64,000 nt of DNA. Source: Sipunculus nudus. Lineage: Eukaryota; Annelida; Sipuncula; Golfingiida; Sipunculidae. The notes below the pieces were generated by a model. The model was not told the DNA's origin and searched no databases. It was given only the letters and a program-made list of their open reading frames with translations. The translations under genes and the position numbers were made by a program. Where the stretch lies: NCBI GenBank assembly GCA_026874595.1, contig CM049315.1:446001-510000 (forward strand). The letters are read 5' to 3'. Shown here in pieces: positions 1 to 13,420 of the stretch. Each line of letters opens with the position of its first letter. Positions within the stretch are counted from its first letter, which is position 1.

Positions 1-280
1 AAACGCAATGACGTGGATTACCGTGGTATATTATGCGTAAATTAGCTAAGTGACGGGGAGTGATCTGCATGCATCACTGCATTGCCTGCCGCACACAGGT
101 GGGAGATGTGACTGTTTGATACGCCTGACCGATAACAGGCTCTTGGCCTCGTTGATCGCCGTGTCGGCGCCTGATGTGATATTAACAGCGATCTGGTATC
201 ATTGGAAAGGGTTCAAAGCATGACAATTAGCGGGATTATGACAATATTCCATGATATTAAACGGTCAGATTTACTATTTT
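1..280. other. Unassigned sequence
   Basis: No gene, repeat or RNA feature is visible here. The adjacent pearl-like element begins at about 281. Confidence 0.5.
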
Positions 281-350
281 TAGCTCAGCTGAGTCATCTG
301 AGCTATAGTCGTGGTCCATTGTCCGTCGTCCGTCCGTCTGTCCGTCCGTC

Positions 351-1555
351 AGATGTCCCCAAAATCTCCTACCATGCCGAAAATTGGGTCAATAGGACTT
401 CGTTCCTTCGAGATATTAAGGAAAAACCTCAATTTGTTATTAGAAATCTATTTTCACACTTCAGGACTGCCTAATATCAAAACCACTCATCTGGTTTTCT
501 TCATATTTACCATAAATATTCCTCTATATAGTTCCTATGTACATGCCAGATATTAAGTCAGTATTATATAATTTAAAAAAAGTTATGGGCCCAAACATAA
601 TGGACTTTGTAAAAAAAATCAGGAAGATATATTTGGTCACTTAAGACTAAAAGGGTTAAAGGTAGGGACTTTTTTTCCAGTAATACAACTTTAATTAATC
701 AAAAATTTAATTGTATACCAAAAATTAGATCAAAATCTGTTATTTTTTTTTAAATATTGGCAAAAATATAAAATTGGTACCTTAAATTTTGCCCAACTTT
801 GCCCACGGCACGTTTTTTTTCTGTAAGTACTGTGGATTTAATTTTCACAGCATGTATACATAAGGATTAAATCTGTTTAAATCTGAAATTTGAAAATAAA
901 AGCTGCAAAATTAGGCTGGTTATTGAATTTTTTTAGAGGCTCTTGTTGTATTCCCTTACATTGTCAAGCAGTTCATTTTGATGACTGTAGGTCATTCAGT
1001 GCACATCTCTATGCTCCCCAGGCTGTTGGCATAATTTTAGATGTCCCCAAAATCTCCTACCATACCGAAAATTGGGTCATTAGGACTTCGTTCCTTTGAG
1101 ATATTAAGGAAAAAAAATCTGTTTTCCATAAAAAAAGCCATTGTTACACTTCAAGGCTGCCTAATATCAAAATCACTGATCTGTTTTTGATCGTATTTAG
1201 TATTCACATTCTTTCATACATTTTCTATGAACATACCAAAAATTAGGTCAGTATTGGGTATTATTTTGAAGTTACGTGCCAAAACATAATGCAATTTTTA
1301 AAAAAATCAGGAAATATATTACTCACCTAGCATGAGAATTGCTGAACCTAGAGACTTTTTTTCAGGAATATTACTTTATTTAATCAAGATTCAATTGTTT
1401 ACCCAAAATTACATCTTAATTTTGCAAATTTTCAAGTTATTATCATAAATAAAAAATCAATACCTTAAATTTTATCCAACTTTGTCACTGTTGATTTAAT
1501 TTTCACAGCATATATACATAAGGATTTAATCTTTTAAAATCTGAAATTTCAAAGA
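351..1555 (-). repeat. Two diverged ~540-bp tandem units
   Basis: The phrase beginning gatgtccccaaaatctccta occurs at ~352 and again at ~1040. The following ~520 bp match in order in both units: a 'ccgaaaattgggtca' block, a 'ctgcctaatatcaaaa' block, a poly-T 'gggacttttttt' block and a 'tttaattttcacagca' end. The starts are 688 bp apart because ~145 bp of unrelated sequence (about 895-1038) separates them. A third, weaker fragment is near 2840-2900 ('atgtacatgccagaaattatg'). These form the core of the surrounding element. The ORFs over them are interrupted and not credible genes. Confidence 0.7.
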
Positions 1556-3300
1556 AATTGATTGGAAAGAATAGCTTTTATTCATGTTTTCATACACCAT
1601 GTCAAGTGTTGTTTACATCTAGCCCACCTAGTAGTACAGCCTTCACTTGCATTATGTAACCCACCCCAGGCAGCTTGCCTTGGGTCAGCCTGGCCACTAA
1701 CAGCAGGCTTCCCCTCTGCCGCGCACTCCCCCCCCCCCCCCCCCCCCAGATGGTGCATAAACTAGATGAATGTTATTATTTCTGTATTTGATTCATGCTT
1801 ATTCTAGGCTATGCTACATTTTAGTTTTGTATTGTACCACCAGGGTTACAATGATTAAAGTGTACATTTAATTGTGTCCACAAAGTGGTGTATTGTTATG
1901 AAGTGTGGATGTTCATCAGATAAGTAATTCCTTACTTCAGAAGAGTAAAAACTTCACCAGGTGTGAAATTGACTATTAATTCCAGTAATAAATTAAAACT
2001 GGGATAGTAATTAGCACAATGATATTGTTTGTCCCTCATTCAACCAACACTGTGTATACTTTATTTGAAAAGATGTTTTATTTTATCAAATTTACTTTTA
2101 TTTTATTTTGGTGAATAAAATTAAGCATGTACTGAAAACTCCAATGTGCAAAACTTTTTAATAGTGATTCAAGGAATATTCTTGTAGATGCCATGTTGTG
2201 GCATTATTTTCTTTTAAATTCAGTTTAAACATTTATGATTTAAAAATAATAAAATATATGTGTATGCATAATATGACCCAATATGAGCTACACTCTGGAT
2301 ATATGATGATTGAAACTTTTGCAACAATTCTAATATTTTAACTTATATTTTCTGGGTTTTTTTTATTAAAAATTTATAAAACCTGTAAATAAAAAAATGA
2401 TTCAGATAAAACTTCTTAATCGAAAAAGTGGATATGCTTAAAAAAAAGGATTATATATAAACTTAAATGCATTATTCCCTTGAAAGTGAAAAAAAGGTAT
2501 TAGTCCATTCTGTCCACTTGCCTGTCCATCTGTAAATTTTCATATGCATCACAGTATCTCAAAATTTTACTGTCTTTCTTCATGACAGTCTTGTCAGAGT
2601 ATTAGTTTGCAATCATATATTAAGAACTTTACTATAACGAAGTAGGAGGGCCCCTTTCCTCTTAGCTTTTCATATTTTTATATAAATGAAAAACATTACA
2701 ATAGAATATTTCTACATCCACCTTCGTGCTGCCCTCACTTTTCCCTTCTCCGAACCCCATCCCAAAGTCAGCCTCAGTAAGCAAGAACAAGATGAATCAG
2801 ATATATTCATACTTTAATATTTTGTATAACTATGTACTTATGTACATGCCAGAAATTATGTTAATATTGTGTAATATGTAGACATAGTGGGCATCACAAT
2901 AATGTACCTTGTCAAGACTAAAGAGACATTGTGTCATACAGTCACAAATTCATAAATCACTTCATCAGCATAGTTAATCATAACATCATATCTGTCAAAT
3001 TGAAAGCTTGCAGACTACCATACACTTTAGGTCCTTCAACAAATAGCCTTATCATCATTCTACTACTGCTTATTACTGCTGTCATTGCATTCATATTTGC
3101 TCAAATATATCACAATTTTCAACCCCTCCTAAATAAATAAAACATAAACCACTATATTTGACTCTATTACTCCATCAGTCAGGTAATTTCATTTATCATT
3201 TACTCACATATTACATTACATTCCTTTATAATAGCCCAACATGTCCATGATATTCATAAGCTTTATCGACTCGATATAGTATCACAGTGGAGAAACATTT
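1556..3300. other. AT-rich interior of the element, no gene
   Basis: Apart from a poly-C run (~1728-1747) and the weak third unit fragment near 2840, no repeated or coding structure can be recognised. The small ORF at 2931-3140 is hydrophobic by composition and has no recognisable motif. Confidence 0.45.
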
Positions 3301-3345
3301 ATAGTCCAATCACGATCAGCTGAGCGATGTGACCCATGGGTCCCT

Positions 3346-3954
3346 TGTTTATATAGGAAATGGTTTGGGATTTCAGATTTATGTGACAATAAAAGGAATT
3401 TTCTATTAACCGATATGACACAAAGTGGGCTCGACTGAATATATATAATTGGAACATGATTTGTAAGCGGGTTCCGTGACTCAGGGATAGAGCTCAGGAA
3501 TCAGTACCAGGATACAGCGACTTTCATTTATAGATCTTTATTTATGTTTAATTAACGTTAAGCTTTAAGATACAAATACATAATAACAAGTTTATTATTT
3601 CACGCCTTTGGTTCAATTTGGCTGAATAAACAAGTCACCAGCAAAAACGTATTCCGAGTTCGCTTGTTTTGTGAATTGTTATGTATCTGTGTGTGAGTTA
3701 TCAAAATCCACGCTTGTCTGTTTGCCGTGTCAAGATGCGTTAAAAGGGTCCAGAAGAAACATGATAGATTTAACACAGAATAAACGGTTGGAAGCTTGTG
3801 AGAGCTTAATTTATGAAGTTGTGCGAAATGGCCACCAGATGGCGTGTTTTGTGCCACTGGTCGGGCCCGGTGGAAGCTTATTTTTTACTTGTGTAAAGTG
3901 CGAACGGGTATAATATGAAGTAATGAGAGTAAATGCAAAAGTTAATGGAGAAAG
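3346..3954. other. Unassigned sequence between two repeats
   Basis: No repeat partner was found in the window. Overlapping ORFs on both strands (about 3600-3913) have no recognisable domain. The stretch contains the CTCF-like motif at 3832-3844. Confidence 0.4.
3832..3844 (+). promoter_or_regulatory. CTCF-type motif match
   Basis: CCACCAGATGGCG fits the bilaterian CTCF core CCASYAGRKGGCR at every position. It lies in sequence without a repeat partner, ~120 bp upstream of family X, whose copies carry the same type of motif. Binding is not shown. Confidence 0.35.
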
Positions 3955-5324
3955 GACTGAATTATTAATAATGCATGATTAACCTACCTGGTAGGTATAC
4001 AGGCCTCATTAAACCTAAGCGAGTTTGTTCGTCTCCAACTATAAAAGGTTGGTTGGTTCTACACTGAAGGACCAACATAGCCATTTCCCCCGTGTAGATC
4101 ATTCCAGCGGGGTCTTAATGCATTTTTATTCAATAACATTAAAAGATTGGACGACCGAACGAGCAGATATTTAACGGTAAAATAACAACACTTCAAACAT
4201 CAACATAGGTAACAGAGTCTTCAGAATATTGTCTAGTTGTTACCGAATACCGAAACGATGTAATCCTATTAAGAAATGTGTTATGTCGTATAGTATATCA
4301 CAGAATGGTTATCTATAAAGATCTGAAATGTTAGTACCAAAGAAACACTGCTGCTCAAACCCGGAAACTCATCCCTCAAACAACGGATGCCATTCTGTTG
4401 AAATTATAATGAAACGACGAGTTATTATGAAAATCTTTAGACACAGCAGCTTAATTACGATAAAAAATACCGTGATGGATAGCCAACGCCACCTGCTGGT
4501 CTTCATCATACAAAACAAAATGTCTCCGAGGAGGATGCTCTTTATTTAAGGAATTATTTATATAACCTTCATTACTTGGATGAATTTACAAATATCCAAA
4601 ATTATAACTATATATTGTTATCATTGTGTCCTATAAGAAATCGTTTTAAATAATATGAAGTCGGTGAATAAACTTAGAATAAAAATCATATTCCGTGTAA
4701 AACGGTTAATTATAAAAACCGGACCGAAACGGAGAAAATATGTTATGTTGCTGATCCCTACATGACCATAGTTATCAATAAAGGGTTCATCGTACTATAT
4801 TCTATGCCATTATATGAAATGGTTTTGGTTTCCTCCACTGTTTGCTAGAAAAGCCTTACCTTGCGCATCAAGAAAGATGAAAGACACGGATGTATGAAGA
4901 AAACCGGGACATGATTATAATAAGGGCTTGGTATCGGCCCGCCTCTCCGTGTACATTATGTGTTACAGTGCGCTACAGACGACACCGGTACGTATCGATA
5001 ATACGCTTTATTTTTTTTGTAAATCATTTTCTTTAAAAAGGCTCCGAGGTTGCTCAAAGTCTGTTTATTCACTGAATATGTGTTAAGATTAATATGTAAA
5101 GTATATAAAAATAAGTTTTGATAAAAGTCTATAAAACTATTCAGTTGTTTAAGGTGTGAAAAGGCCAAAATAACAAATATGAAGTAATTTTATGAATAGT
5201 TAGGTTTAAGCCATTGATAAACAGTCATCGTGTTTCCTCGACGCTACAATAAAGCGTTCAAAGTATATCGTCAACCGTATCGATGTTGTGTATCGATTCG
5301 TATCGAAACATCGAAATTTTGAAT
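3955..5324 (+). repeat. Interspersed repeat 'family X', copy 1
   Basis: About 1.37 kb that matches the reverse complement of 40515-42820 in collinear blocks. Matching blocks are 'ctgaattattaataatg' at the start, the stretch around 4430-4530 (ccgtgatggatagcc, then cacctgctggtct and aaaatgtctccgaggagga), the 'gggcttggtatcgg' block near 4924, and the end block with atcgatgttgtg and gattcgtatcga (5279-5306). No protein is encoded and no clear terminal inverted repeat is visible, so its class is unknown. Its right end abuts the satellite module directly at ~5325. Confidence 0.75.
4487..4499 (-). promoter_or_regulatory. CTCF-type motif inside family X copy 1
   Basis: The complement reads CCAGCAGGTGGCG, a full match to the CTCF core consensus. 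The same 13-mer is preserved in the other long family X copy at 42282-42294. Function is not shown. Confidence 0.4.
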
Positions 5325-5405
5325 ATACAGCCTTAATCATGATACATTTAAATAACAATCAATCAATCACAGCCATTTTGCATTGTAAATACTATACTAC
5401 CAGTC
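5325..5405 (+). repeat. Satellite-associated module, truncated first copy
   Basis: Starts at 'tacagccttaatcatgatac' and matches the right half of the ~160-bp non-satellite module seen three more times inside the array. Its left half is missing where family X abuts, so family X insertion or a rearrangement appears to have cut the array edge. Confidence 0.7.
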
Positions 5406-7817
5406 ATTCAGTAATACCTAGGAGAAGGTGGATATCATTCACTTACCACCCTTATTTTCAACCAGTCATTATGTAACACATTGAAGGAGGTGGAGGTTAT
5501 TATCATACCACCATCACTATACTACCAGTCATTAAGTAATACCTGGGAGAAGGTGAAGATCATTCACTTACCACCCTTATTTTCAACCAGTCATTATGTA
5601 ACACATTGAAGGAGATGGAGGTTATTAACATACCACCATCAATATACTACCAGTCATTAAGTAATATCTTGGAGAAGGTTGGATATCATTCACTTACCAC
5701 TCTTACTTTCAACCAATCATTATGTAACACATTGAAGGAGGTGGAGGTTATTAACATACCACCATCACCATACTACCAGTCATTAAGTAATTCATAGTAG
5801 GAGTGGAGGTCATGAACTTAGCACCATCACTGTACTATTAGTCATTATGTAATACATAAGAGGAGTGGAGGTCAGAAACTTACCACCGTCACTATAAAAC
5901 CAGTCATTAAATAGTACCTTGAGGAGGCGGGGGTTATTATCATACCACCATCACTATACCACCTGTCATTAAGTAATACCTGGGAGAAGGTGAAGACCAT
6001 TCACTTACCAACATCGATATACAACCAGTCATAAAGTACTACCTGGGGGAAGGTGGAGGTCATTCACTAACCACCATCACTGTAATACCAGTCATTAAGT
6101 AATACATAGTAGGAGTGGTGGTCATTCACTTACCACCATCACTGTAATACCAGTCATTAAGTAATACATAGTAGGAGTGGAGGTCATTCACTTACCACCA
6201 TCACTGTAATACCAGTCATTAAGTAATACATAGTAGGAGTGGAGGTCATTCACTTACCACCATCACTGCAATACCATTCATTAAGTAATACATAGGAGGA
6301 GTGGAGGTCATTCACTTACCACCATCACTGTAATACCAGTCATTAAGTAATACATAGGAGGAGTGGAGTTCATTCACTTACCACCATCACTATACTACCA
6401 GTCATTAAGTAATACATAGGAGGAGTGGAGTTCATTCACTAACCACCATCACTGTAATACCAGTCATTAAGTAATACATGGCAGGAGGTGGGGGTCATTC
6501 TATTACTACTATCACTATACAACCAGCCATTAAGTAATACATAGGAGGAGTGAAGTTCATTCACTTACCACCATCACTATACTACCAGTCATTGAGTAGT
6601 ACCTTGGAGGAGATGGGGGTCATTAACTTACCAGCATCACTATACTACCAGTAGTAAAGTAATACCTGGGAGGGTGGAAGTCATTAACTTACCACCATCA
6701 CTATACTACCAGTCATTAAGTAACACATGGGAGGAGGTCGGGGTCATTCACTTACCACCATCACTGTAATACCAGTCATTAAGTAATACATAGGAGGAGT
6801 GGAGTTCATTCACTTACCACCATCACTATACTACCAGTCATTAAGTAATACATAGTAGGAGTGGAGGTCATTCACTTACCACCATCACTGTAATACCAGT
6901 CATTAAGTAATACATGGCAGGAGGTGGGGGTCATTCAATTACTACTATCACTATACAACCAGCCATTAAGTAATACATAGGAGGAGTGGAGTTCATTCAC
7001 TTACCACCATCACTATACTACCAGTCATTGAGTAGTACCTTGGAGGAGATGGGGGTCATTAACTTACCAGCATCACTATACTACCAGTAGTAAAGTAATA
7101 CCTGGGAGGGTGGAAGTCATTAACTTACCACCATCACTATACTACCAGTCATTAAGTAACACATGGGAGGAGGTCGGGGTCATTCACTTACCACTATCAC
7201 TATACTACAAGTCATTAAGTAATACCTGGGGAAAAAGGTGGAGGTCATTCACTTACCACCATCACTGTAATATCAGTCATTCAGAAATACATAGGAGGAA
7301 TGGAGGTCATGAATTTACCCACATCACTTTACTACCAGTCATTTTGTAATATATTGGAGGAGTTGGAAGTCATTTACTTACCACCATCACTTTACAACAA
7401 GTCATTAAGTAGTACCTTGGAGGAGATTGGGGTCATTAACGTACCACCATCACTATACTACCAGTCATTAAGTAATAAATGGGAGGAGGTGGGCGTCTTT
7501 CACTTACCACCATCACTATACAACCAGTGACTAAGTAATACATCAGAGGAGTGGAGGTCATTCACTTACCATCGTCACTATACTACCAGTCATTAAGTAA
7601 TACATAGGAAGAGTGGAGGTCATTCAATTACCATCGTCACTATAATAACAGTCATTAAGTAATACATAGGAGGATTGGATGTCATGAACTCACCACCGTC
7701 ACTATACAACCAGTCATTAAGTAATGCAGAGGAGGATTGGAGGTCATTCACTTACCACCATCACTATACTACCAGTCATTAAGTAAACTTTGGAGAAGGT
7801 GGAGGTCTTAACTTACC

Positions 7818-7978
7818 ACCATTCTCTGTGGGTGAAGCACAGCCTATAATTATCCTCATTAGTTTATGTGTTTTGCATCTGTGTATTGACGATTAAAAAC
7901 ATATGTACAGCCTTAATCATGATACATTTCAATAAAAATAAATCAATCACAGACATTTTGCATTCTAAATACTATACT
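7818..7978 (+). repeat. Non-satellite module within the array, copy 2
   Basis: About 160 bp from 'attctctgtgggtgaagcac' through 'cattctaaatactatactac'. It is not made of monomers, yet recurs nearly unchanged at 11220 and 18289, each time preceded by the same 'gtaaactttggagaaggtgg' monomer and followed by the same 'cctgttagaaggt' monomer. It marks the boundary of large array units. Confidence 0.9.
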
Positions 7979-10900
7979 ACCAGTCATTAAGTAATACCTG
8001 TTAGAAGGTGGAGGTCATTAACTTACCACCATTACTATTCAAACAGTCATTATGTAACACATTGAAGGAGGTGGAGGTTATTATCATACCACCATCACTA
8101 TACTACCAGTCATTAAGTAATACCTGGGAGAAGGTGGATATCATTCACTTACCACCCTAACTTTTTAACCAGTCATTATGTAATACATTGAAGAAGGTGG
8201 AGGTTATTATCATACCACCATCACTATACTACCGGTCATTAAGTAATACCTAGGAGAAGGTGGATATCATTCACTTACCACCCTAACTTTTTAACCAGTC
8301 ATTATGTAATACATTGAAGGAGGTGGAGGTTATTATCATACCACCATCGCTATACAACCAGTCATAAAGTAATACCTGGGAGAAGGTGGAGGTCATTCAC
8401 TTACCACCCTAACTTTTTAACCAGTCATTATGTAATACATTGAAGGAGGTGGAGGTTATTATCATACCACCATCGCTATACAACCAGTCATAAAGTAATA
8501 CCTGGGAGAAGGTGGAGGTCATTCACTAACCACCCTTACTTTCATCCAATCATTATGTAACACATTGAAGGAGGTGGAGGTTATTAACATACCACCATCA
8601 CTATACTACCAGTCATTAAGTAATTCATAGTAGGAGTGGAGGTCATGAACTTAGCACCATCACTGTACTATTAGTCATTATGTAATACATAAGAGGAGAG
8701 GAGGTCAGAAACTTACCACCGTCACTATAAAACCAGTCATTAAACAGTACCTTGAGGAAGCGGGGGTTATTATCATACCACCATCACTATACCACCAGTC
8801 ATTAAGTAATACCTGGGAGAAGGTGAAGACCATTCACTAACCACCATCACTTTACCACCAGTCATTAAGTAATACCTAGGAGAAGGTGGATATCATTCAC
8901 TTACCACCCTTACTTTCAACCAATCATTATGTAACACATTGAAGGAAGTGGAGGTTATTAACATACCACCATCACCATACTACCAGTCATTAAGTAATTC
9001 ATAGTAGGAGTGGAGGTCATGAACTTAGCACCATCACTGTACTATTAGTCATTATGTAATACATAAGAGGAGTGGAGGTCAGAAACTTACCACCGTCACT
9101 ATAAAACCAGTCATTAAATAGTACCTTGAGGATGTGGGGGTTATTATCATACCACCATCACCATACCACCAGTCATTAAGTAATACCTGGGAGAAGGTGA
9201 AGATCATTCACTTACCACCATCGCTATACAACCAGTCATAAAATAATACCTGGGGGAAGGTGGAGGTAATTCACTAACCACCATCACTGTAATACAAGTC
9301 ATTAAGTAATACCTAGGAGAAGGTGGATATCATTCACTTACCACCATCACTGTAATACCTGTCATTAAGTAATACATACTAGGAGTGGAGGTCATTCACT
9401 TACCACCATCACTGTAATACCACTCATTAAGTAATACATAGTAGGAGTGGAGGTCATTCACTTACTACTATCACTGTAATACCAGTCATTAAGTAATACA
9501 TAGGAGAAGGTGAATATCATTCACTTACCACCCTTACTTTTTAACCAGTCATTATGTAATACATTGAAGGAGGTGAAGGTTATTATCATAGGACCATCAC
9601 TATACTACCAGTCATTAAGTAATACCTGGGAGAAGGTGAAGATCATTCACTTACCACCACCGCTATACAACCAGTCATAAAGTAATACCTCGGGGAAGGT
9701 GGAGGTAATTCACTAACCACCATCACTGTAATACCAGTCATTAAGTAGTACATAGTAGGAGTGGAGGTAATTCACTTACCACCATCACTGTAATACCAGT
9801 CATTAAGTAATACATAGTAGGAGTGGAGGTCATTCACTTACCACCATCACTGTAATACCCGTCATTAAGTAATACATACTAGGAGTGGAGGTCATTCACT
9901 TACCACCATCAGTGTAATACCAGTCATTAAGTAATACATAGTAGGAGTGGAGGTCATTCACTTACCACCATCACTGTAATACCAGTCATTAAGTAATACA
10001 TACTAGGAGTGGAGGTCATTCACTTACCACCATCACTGTAATACCAGTCATTAAGTAATACATAGTAGGAGTGGAGGTCATTCACTTACCACCATCACTG
10101 TAATACCAGTCATTAAGTAATACATACTAGGAGTGAAAGTAATTCACTTACCACCATCACTGTATCACCAGTCATTAAGCAATACATAGTAGGAGTGGAG
10201 GTCATTCACTTACCACCATCACTGTAATACCAGTCATTAAGTAATACATGGCAGGAGGTGGGGGTCATTCACTTACTACTATCACTATACAACCAGTCAT
10301 TAAGTAATACATAGGAGGAGTGGAGGTCATTCACTTACCACAATCACTGTAATACCAGTCATTAAGTAATACATGGCAGGAGGTGGGGGTCATTCACTTA
10401 CTACTATCACTATACAACCCGCCATTAAGTAATACATAGGAGGAGTGGAGTTCATTCACTTACCACCATCACTATACTACCAGTCATTGAGTAGTACCTT
10501 GGAGGAGATGGGGGTCATTAACTTACCAGTATCACTATACTACCAGTAGTAAAGTAATACCTGGGAGGGTGGAAGTCATTAACTTACCACCATCACTATA
10601 CTACCAGTCATTAAGTAACACATGGGAGGAGGTCGGGGTCATTCACTTACCACTATCACTATACTACAAGTCATTGAGTAATACCTGGGGAAAAAGGTGG
10701 AGGTCATTCACTTACAACCATCACTTTCATATCAGTCATTCAGAAATACATAGGAGGAATGGAGGTCATGAATTTACCCACATCACTTTACTACCAGTCA
10801 TTTTGTAATATATTGGAGGAGTTGGAAGTCATTTACTTAACACAATCACTTTACAACAAGTCATTAAGTAGTACCTTGGAGTAGATTGGGGTCATTAACG

Positions 10901-11216
10901 TACCACCATCACTATACTACCAGTCATTAAGTAATACATCAGAGGAGTGGAGGTCATTCACTTACCATCGTCACTATACTACCAGTGATTAAGCAATACA
11001 TAGGAGGAGTGGAGGTCATTCAATTACCATCGTCACTATAATAACAGTCATTAAGTAATACATAGGAGGACTGGAGGTCATGAACTCACCACCCTTACTT
11101 TTTAACCAGTCATTATGTAATACATTGAAGAAGGATTGGAGGTCATTCACTTACCACCATCACTATACTACCAGTCATTAAGTAAACTTTGGAGAAGGTG
11201 GAGGTCTTAACTTACC

Positions 11217-11378
11217 ACCATTCTCTGTGGGTGAAGCACAGCCTATAATTATCCTCATTAGTTTATGTGTTTTGCATCTGTGTATTGACGATTAAAAACA
11301 TATGTACAGCCTTAATCATGATACATTTCATTAAAAATAAATCAATCACAGACATTTTGCATTCTAAATACTATACTA
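11217..11378 (+). repeat. Non-satellite module within the array, copy 3
   Basis: Same module as at 7818, 3,399 bp downstream, with only a few base differences visible. Confidence 0.9.
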
Positions 11379-11429
11379 CCAGTCATTAAGTAATACCTGT
11401 TAGAAGGTGGAGGTCATTAACTTACCACC

Positions 11430-12240
11430 ATTACTATTCAAACAGTCATTATGTAATACATTGAAGGAGGTGAAGGTTATTATCATACAACCATCACTAT
11501 ACTACCAGTCATTAAGTAATACCTGGGAGAAGGTGGAGGTCATTCACTAACCATCATCACTGTAATACCAGTCATTAAGTAATACCTAGGAGAAGGTGGA
11601 TATCATTCACTTACCACCCTTACTTTTTAAACAGTCATTATGTAATACATTGAAGGAGGTGAAGGTTATTATCATACAACCATCACTATATTACCAGTCA
11701 TTAAGTAATACCTGGGAGAAGGTGAAGATCATTCACTAACCATCATCACTGTAATACCAGTCATTAAGTAATACCTAGGAGAAGGTGGATATCATTCACT
11801 TACCACCCTTACTTTTTAACCAGTCATTATGTAATACATTGAAGGAGGTGAAGGTTATTATCATACCACCATCACTATACTACCAGTCATTAAGTAATAC
11901 CTGGGAGAAGGTGGAGGTCATTCACTAACCATCATCACTGAAATACCAGTCATTAAGTAATACTAGGAGAAGGTGGATATCATTCACTTACCACCCTTAC
12001 TTTTTAACCAGTCATTATGTAATACATTGAAGGAGGTGAAGGTTATTATCCTACCACCATCACTATACAACCAGTCATAAAGTAATACCTGGGAGAAGGT
12101 GGAGGTCATTCACTAACCATCATCACTGAAATACCAGTCATTAAGTAATACCTAGGAGAAGGTGGATATCATTCACTTACCACCCTTACTTTTTAACAAG
12201 TCATTATGTAATACATTGAAGGAATTGAAGGTTATTATCA
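11430..12240 (+). repeat. 189-bp trimeric higher-order repeat, block 1
   Basis: Three 63-bp monomer classes alternate in fixed order. The marker 'cccttactttttaa' recurs at 11617, 11806, 11994 and 12183, i.e. every 188-189 bp. The block follows module copy 3. Confidence 0.9.
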
Positions 12241-12300
12241 TACCACCATCACTATACTACCAGTCATTAAGGAATACATAGTAGGAGTGGAGGTCATTCA

Positions 12301-13420
12301 CTTACCACCAATACTGTAATACCAGTCATTAAGTAATACATAGTAGGAGTGGAGGTCATTCACTTACCACGATCACTGTAATACCAGTCATTAAGTAATA
12401 CATAGTAGGAGTGGAGGTCATTCACTTACCACCATCACTGTTATACCAGTCATTAAGTAATACATAGTAGGAGTGGAGGTCATTCACGTACCACCATCAC
12501 TGTAATACCAGTCATTAAGTAATACATAGTAGGAGTGGAGGTCATTCACTTACCACCATCACTGTAATACCAGTCATTAAGTAATACATAGTAGGAGTGG
12601 AGGTCATTCACTTACCACCATCACTGTAATACCAGTCATTAAGTAATACATAGTAGGAGTGGAGGTCATTCACTTACCACCATCACTGAAATACCAGTCA
12701 TTAAGTAATACATAGTAGGAGTGGAGGTCATTCACTTACCACCATCACTGTAATACCAGTCATTAAGTAATACATAGTAGGAGTGGAGGTCATTCACTTA
12801 CCACCATCACTGTAATACCAGTCATTAAGTAATACATACTAGGAGTGGAGGTCATTCACTTACCACCAATACTGTAATACCAGTCATTAAGTAATACATA
12901 GTAGGAGTGGAGGTCATTCACTTACCACGATCACTGTAATACCAGTCATTAAGTAATACATAGCAGGAGTGGAGGTCATTCACTTACCACCATCACTGTA
13001 ATACCAGTAATTAAGTAATACATAGTAGGAGTGGAGGTCATTCACTTACCACCATCACTGTTATACCAGTCATTAAGTAATACATAGTAGGAGTGGAGGT
13101 CATTCACGTACCACCATCACTGTAATACCAGTCATTAAGTAATACATAGTAGGAGTGGAGGTCATTCACTTACCACCATCACTGTAATACCAGTCATTAA
13201 GTAATACATAGTAGGAGTGGAGGTCATTCACTTACCACCATCACTGTAATACCAGTCATTAAGTAATACATAGTAGGAGTGGAGGTCATTCACTTACCAC
13301 CATCACTGAAATACCAGTCATTAAGTAATACATAGTAGGAGTGGAGGTCATTCACTTACCACCATCACTGTAATACCAGTCATTAAGTAATACATGGCAG
13401 GAGGTAGGGGTCATTCACTT
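12301..13420 (+). repeat. Higher-order block of nine to ten 62-bp monomers, duplicated
   Basis: Diagnostic variants repeat in order. 'cttaccaccaatactg' is at 12301 and 12859, and 'cttaccacgatcactg' recurs at the same 558-bp interval (9 x 62). The later 'ctgttatacc' variant is offset by 620 bp (10 x 62) because one extra monomer, carrying 'agtaattaag', lies in the second copy. Confidence 0.9.

Larger units (their letters stand above)
281..3345 (-). mobile_element. Pearl/Helentron-like non-autonomous element, copy 1
   Basis: Read on the minus strand, this ~3.06 kb block starts with the palindrome GACCCATGGGTC (3331-3342) followed by GCTCAGCTGA (complement of 3316-3325). It ends with a GACGGAC-rich stretch (complement of ~311-350) and a hairpin whose outer arm is TCAGCTGAGC (complement of 283-292). 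The 10-bp GCTCAGCTGA therefore recurs in inverted orientation near both ends. The same end blocks occur on the plus strand at 53271-55996, although the interiors do not match. Conserved ends, subterminal inverted repeats, a 3' hairpin and a tandem-repeat core are the published architecture of bivalve pearl elements and Helentron-associated elements. The family name is an inference; no Rep/helicase coding sequence is present. It may be a composite of more than one insertion. Confidence 0.6.

Noticed and set aside
7110-7530. Repeated ORFs in the satellite (MEVINLPPSLYYQSL type), also at 10569, 15892, 16082, 17578 and 17768.
   Set aside because: They exist only where several 63-bp monomers stay in frame; the dominant 62-bp monomer shifts frame each unit, and the same sequence is non-coding elsewhere in the array.
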